DNA of 6,671 nucleotides from Chloroflexota bacterium (lineage in GTDB: Bacteria > Chloroflexota > Anaerolineae > B4-G1 > SLSP01): positions 1 to 6,671 of the forward strand of contig JAKJAE010000154.1 in assembly GCA_022707665.1 (NCBI GenBank), given 5' to 3'. Both the position numbers and the translations under genes were made by a program. Below the pieces are notes generated by a model. It was not told the origin of the DNA and ran no database searches. It saw only the letters and a list, made by a program, of their open reading frames with translations. How positions within the stretch are numbered: the first letter of the stretch is position 1; each line of letters opens with the position of its first letter. Below, piece after piece: positions 4,500-6,671 of this stretch.

Positions 4500-6512
4500 C
4501 TACTGGGACCCAATGACGGTATCGATATCGACCTCGCGCCAGTAACCACCCGGCGCTTCGCCGTTATACCACTCGAGCGCCGGAAACACCACCGTGATGC
4601 TATCGCTGTCGCTTCGCGCCCAACGGAACCAGAACCGCCGTTCAAACGCCTCATAGGCGTCAAGTGCAGAATCGTCTGAGAACAACACGCCCACATTGAT
4701 CGGCTCAGAGTCGGAGAGCGGGCCGATCTGGGCAACTCGGCTATCGTGTACTCCATCGAACAGCACCCCTGTCGCGCCGATTTCCCATCGCACGATGTAG
4801 GCCTTGCCCTGGCTGGACTCCCGGTCCAGGAGGTAGGTCTCACCGGCCCCGTTGTTCCAGACGTAGGCGTAGACATACGGACGCTCGGTAGGGTTCGTGA
4901 TCTCGAGGGTCTGCACCAGTGCCGGTCCGCGGTAATAGGCATACGCGTCGAGATAGCGATCGTATCTGCCTGTGTTGAGGTGCAAGAGTGTGAGGAGACG
5001 CTGTGGGTCCCAGAGGCTGCCCCGGGTCACGTCCGAGAGCTTGCCATAGTAAGTGGCAAGATCAGGATCGGCAATTCGGTTCTCCCCACTCTCCAGGCTC
5101 TCAAAATACCCCTGTGGAAGCCGGCGCCCGAAATGCCCAATCCTCCAATCTGGATCCACCACCGGCAACCTGGCCAGCAAAGGGTCCCCAAGGGCAAGCA
5201 GATCGACGACGTGAACCTCGGGCCCTGCGAAGTAGCCGTAGAAGCCTACGGAGCCCTTCACCACGACGGCCGGGCCCGATGCGCGAGCCAGGCGTCCCTC
5301 GATTGCCCAGTCGTGGTCTGGCAGCGTCACGCCGCGCCGCAGCGCCTCCACCAGCCCGGTGTTGTGATAGTAGTTTGCCCGCTCGTCCGTGATCCCCCGC
5401 CCCTGCACCCACACGCGGGGATCCGCGTCCGCACGCTCACCGCCCCGGCTACGGATCGGAGAATAGGGGGTACTCAGGCCCAGGACAAGGGACAAGACAG
5501 CCAAGAGTGCACTGGTCGACCAGGCCGGTAATCGCTGCGACCAACTCGGTGCCCATGCCAGTGATGCTACAGACAGAAGGAATGGAGCGGTCAGAAAGCG
5601 TCCGCTCATGAAGTCCCCACCCACGCACACCACATAGGCCACATGCAGGACCGCCCCCAGCGCAAGGGCGATTCTCCGCCACTCTCGGGACGCAATCGAC
5701 AGCAGCACGCCGACAACGATGGTCGTCAGCGTGATCGGGTCGACGCGCAACGAGTTCAGCAGATAGGCCAGTCCTGCGCGATGGAGCGCCGACGCCGGGA
5801 TGAGCCCGGCATTGAGCTTGGCCAGTGCGGTATTGGGCACAGCCGCGCCATAGTAGAAGAGCGAGAATAGCTCCCACGTGACGAGGGGCAAGAACCCCAG
5901 GAGCCCCGCAATCACAGACCGCCTGCTCCGCGTCTCCCAGAGCGCATACGCCAGCGCCGGCAACATGAGGAGCCCGGCATCGATCCGGTTGACCATCCCG
6001 AGGGCTGCCAATGTAGCAAGCAGGGCCACCCTACGAGTCGATCGTCGATCATCGGCATAGACCCAGACAAAACTGACCAGGATCAGATGCGTCAGCGGGT
6101 TCTCGAGGCCCGACGTCGAGTAATCGACGAACGCCTTCGATAGCGACAGAGCTACGAGAGCGGAAACTGCGGCCAACCGTCCACGGGCGACGCCAAACGC
6201 CACCACCGCAGCGGCAGCGAGGGAGATCGCTATCGACACAACCAGGCTGGTGAAGTAGATCTCGTGTGTTACGGCATAGAAGCCGGAAAGGAGAAGCATC
6301 CATAGGGGATGGGTGTAGGCCTGAACACGTTCGACAACGTTCCAGGTCAGGCCATAACCGTTGACGACGTTATCCACGGTCCGAAACGTGATGTAGGCAT
6401 CGTCGGAGAGCCATGCGTTCGAGATGACCAGGACAAGGTAGGTGATGAGTAGTGGAACCGCAACCCAACGAGCAATGGCGGGAGAAGGCTTCGTGGACGG
6501 CGACCTGGGCAT
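4500..6512 (-). CDS. GT-C fold membrane glycosyltransferase, AftB-like
   Basis: A 670-residue polytopic membrane protein, probably transferring a sugar from a polyprenyl-phosphate donor to an envelope glycan on the outer face of the membrane. After TM1 (about 14-32) comes DDAYITFR (37-44), the acidic pair on the first outer loop expected as the catalytic and metal-binding site of GT-C enzymes. NGYGLTWN (51-58) and ERVQAYTHPLW (61-71) follow and, from memory, resemble the mycobacterial AftB arabinofuranosyltransferase family and its relatives. Further TM segments run to about 345. GGDFMSGRFL (298-307) is a second conserved loop motif. Residues about 350-670 are soluble and extracytoplasmic, with VDLLALGDPLLARLP (436-450) and WRIGHFGRRLP (456-466), then a probably beta-rich tail. 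The start is ATG at 6512 with GGAGGT 9 bases upstream; a TTG codon immediately before it (6515) is an alternative. It follows the upstream gene by 34 bases. Donor and acceptor cannot be told from sequence. Confidence 0.85.
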   Translation of the reverse strand: MPRSPSTKPSPAIARWVAVPLLITYLVLVISNAWLSDDAYITFRTVDNVVNGYGLTWNVVERVQAYTHPLWMLLLSGFYAVTHEIYFTSLVVSIAISLAAAAVVAFGVARGRLAAVSALVALSLSKAFVDYSTSGLENPLTHLILVSFVWVYADDRRSTRRVALLATLAALGMVNRIDAGLLMLPALAYALWETRSRRSVIAGLLGFLPLVTWELFSLFYYGAAVPNTALAKLNAGLIPASALHRAGLAYLLNSLRVDPITLTTIVVGVLLSIASREWRRIALALGAVLHVAYVVCVGGDFMSGRFLTAPFLLSVASLAWAPSWSQRLPAWSTSALLAVLSLVLGLSTPYSPIRSRGGERADADPRVWVQGRGITDERANYYHNTGLVEALRRGVTLPDHDWAIEGRLARASGPAVVVKGSVGFYGYFAGPEVHVVDLLALGDPLLARLPVVDPDWRIGHFGRRLPQGYFESLESGENRIADPDLATYYGKLSDVTRGSLWDPQRLLTLLHLNTGRYDRYLDAYAYYRGPALVQTLEITNPTERPYVYAYVWNNGAGETYLLDRESSQGKAYIVRWEIGATGVLFDGVHDSRVAQIGPLSDSEPINVGVLFSDDSALDAYEAFERRFWFRWARSDSDSITVVFPALEWYNGEAPGGYWREVDIDTVIGSQ

Positions 6513-6521
6513 CAACTGGCC

Positions 6522-6541
6522 ACCTCCAGCAAGCTGTAGGT
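6522..6541 (-). promoter_or_regulatory. Hairpin occluding the glycosyltransferase ribosome binding site
   Basis: On the minus strand ACCTACAGC, TT, GCTGGAGGT can fold with eight of nine pairs (one A-G mismatch) and a very small loop. The right arm contains the GGAGGT Shine-Dalgarno (6522-6527) of the glycosyltransferase. The upstream gene's stop (6547-6549) is only 5 bases before the hairpin, so a terminating ribosome would cover and melt it. This would couple translation of the two genes. The structure is read by eye, without energy calculation. Confidence 0.4.
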
Positions 6542-6546
6542 GCCTG

Positions 6547-6671
6547 TCAGGGATACTGCCAAGACGATCCGCCTGCCGGCATCTGTGCTACAAGGAGGGG
6601 AATGCCCTCAGTCCAGCGGTAAAGATAGAGCGTTACAGCCTGCCAATACCCTTGAGCATCCCAGGAAACCT
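6547..6671 (-). CDS. C-terminal end of an unidentified protein (5' part beyond window)
   Basis: An open frame enters from the right edge and ends in TGA at 6547-6549, giving 40 complete residues. They include GYWQAVTLYLYRWTEGIPLL and the ending AGGSSWQYP. The composition is protein-like: alternating hydrophobic and aromatic residues suggest beta strands, and there is a Trp/Tyr-rich end. The other two minus-strand frames close earlier, with stops in the 6600-6640 region. Spacing of 34 bases to the glycosyltransferase ATG fits an operon. Third-position G+C is only moderately high, so coding evidence is modest. I do not recognise the family; an extracytoplasmic or envelope protein would fit its neighbour. 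Confidence 0.5.
   Translation of the reverse strand, partial: VSWDAQGYWQAVTLYLYRWTEGIPLLVAQMPAGGSSWQYP

Noticed and set aside
4746..5531. 261-codon plus-strand open frame opposite the glycosyltransferase
   Set aside because: It lies wholly antisense to a gene with clear family motifs, and its translation is rich in Pro, Arg, Gln and His with no domain or TM pattern. It is a typical antisense shadow in G+C-rich DNA.
6592..6630. Plus-strand AAGGAGGGGA followed by ATG, resembling a ribosome binding site and start
   Set aside because: The frame closes after six codons (MPSVQR), and no promoter or leader-peptide context is visible.

Overview
The window looks like bacterial chromosome of fairly high G+C. 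All genes lie on the minus strand, tightly packed, with strong Shine-Dalgarno sites (AGGAGG or GGAGGT types) ahead of most starts. I see no tRNA, rRNA, CRISPR array, transposase, phage or plasmid signature. A YtxH-type protein paired with a two-TM membrane protein, an orphan Opp/Dpp-type permease pair, and a large AftB-like GT-C glycosyltransferase suggest a Chloroflexota-like or other monoderm-type lineage. That taxonomic guess is inference only.

In transcription order (right to left on the printed strand) the layout is as follows. (a) 6547-6671 holds the C-terminal end of an unidentified protein. (b) 4500-6512 encodes a 670-residue polytopic membrane glycosyltransferase of the GT-C fold, resembling the mycobacterial arabinofuranosyltransferase AftB family, with a large extracytoplasmic C-terminal part. 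(c) 4295-4499 is a 205-bp regulatory gap with a strong hairpin, three CATAGG-type boxes, a 10-bp palindrome and a possible -10 element. (d) 3314-4294 encodes an OppB/DppB-type ABC permease. (e) 1006-3321 encodes an OppC/DppC-type permease fused in one continuous reading frame to an extra transmembrane helix and a PQQ-like/WD-type beta-propeller; it overlaps the previous gene by 8 bp. (f) 827-1005 is an intergenic gap with a convincing extended -10 promoter. (g) 281-826 encodes a small two-TM membrane protein. (h) 1-297 encodes a YtxH-domain protein that runs off the window, with its ribosome binding site inside the end of the preceding gene.

The two permease genes form one translationally coupled unit and should make a heterodimeric membrane channel of the peptide/nickel importer class. 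No solute-binding protein or ATPase gene is visible beside them. The exceptional element is the C-terminal propeller on the OppC-like subunit. Topology places it on the outer face of the membrane, where the binding protein of such importers would normally dock. The last two genes form a separate unit with their own promoter and are probably a membrane or envelope stress pair. The glycosyltransferase and its upstream neighbour form a third unit, with a hairpin that could couple their translation.
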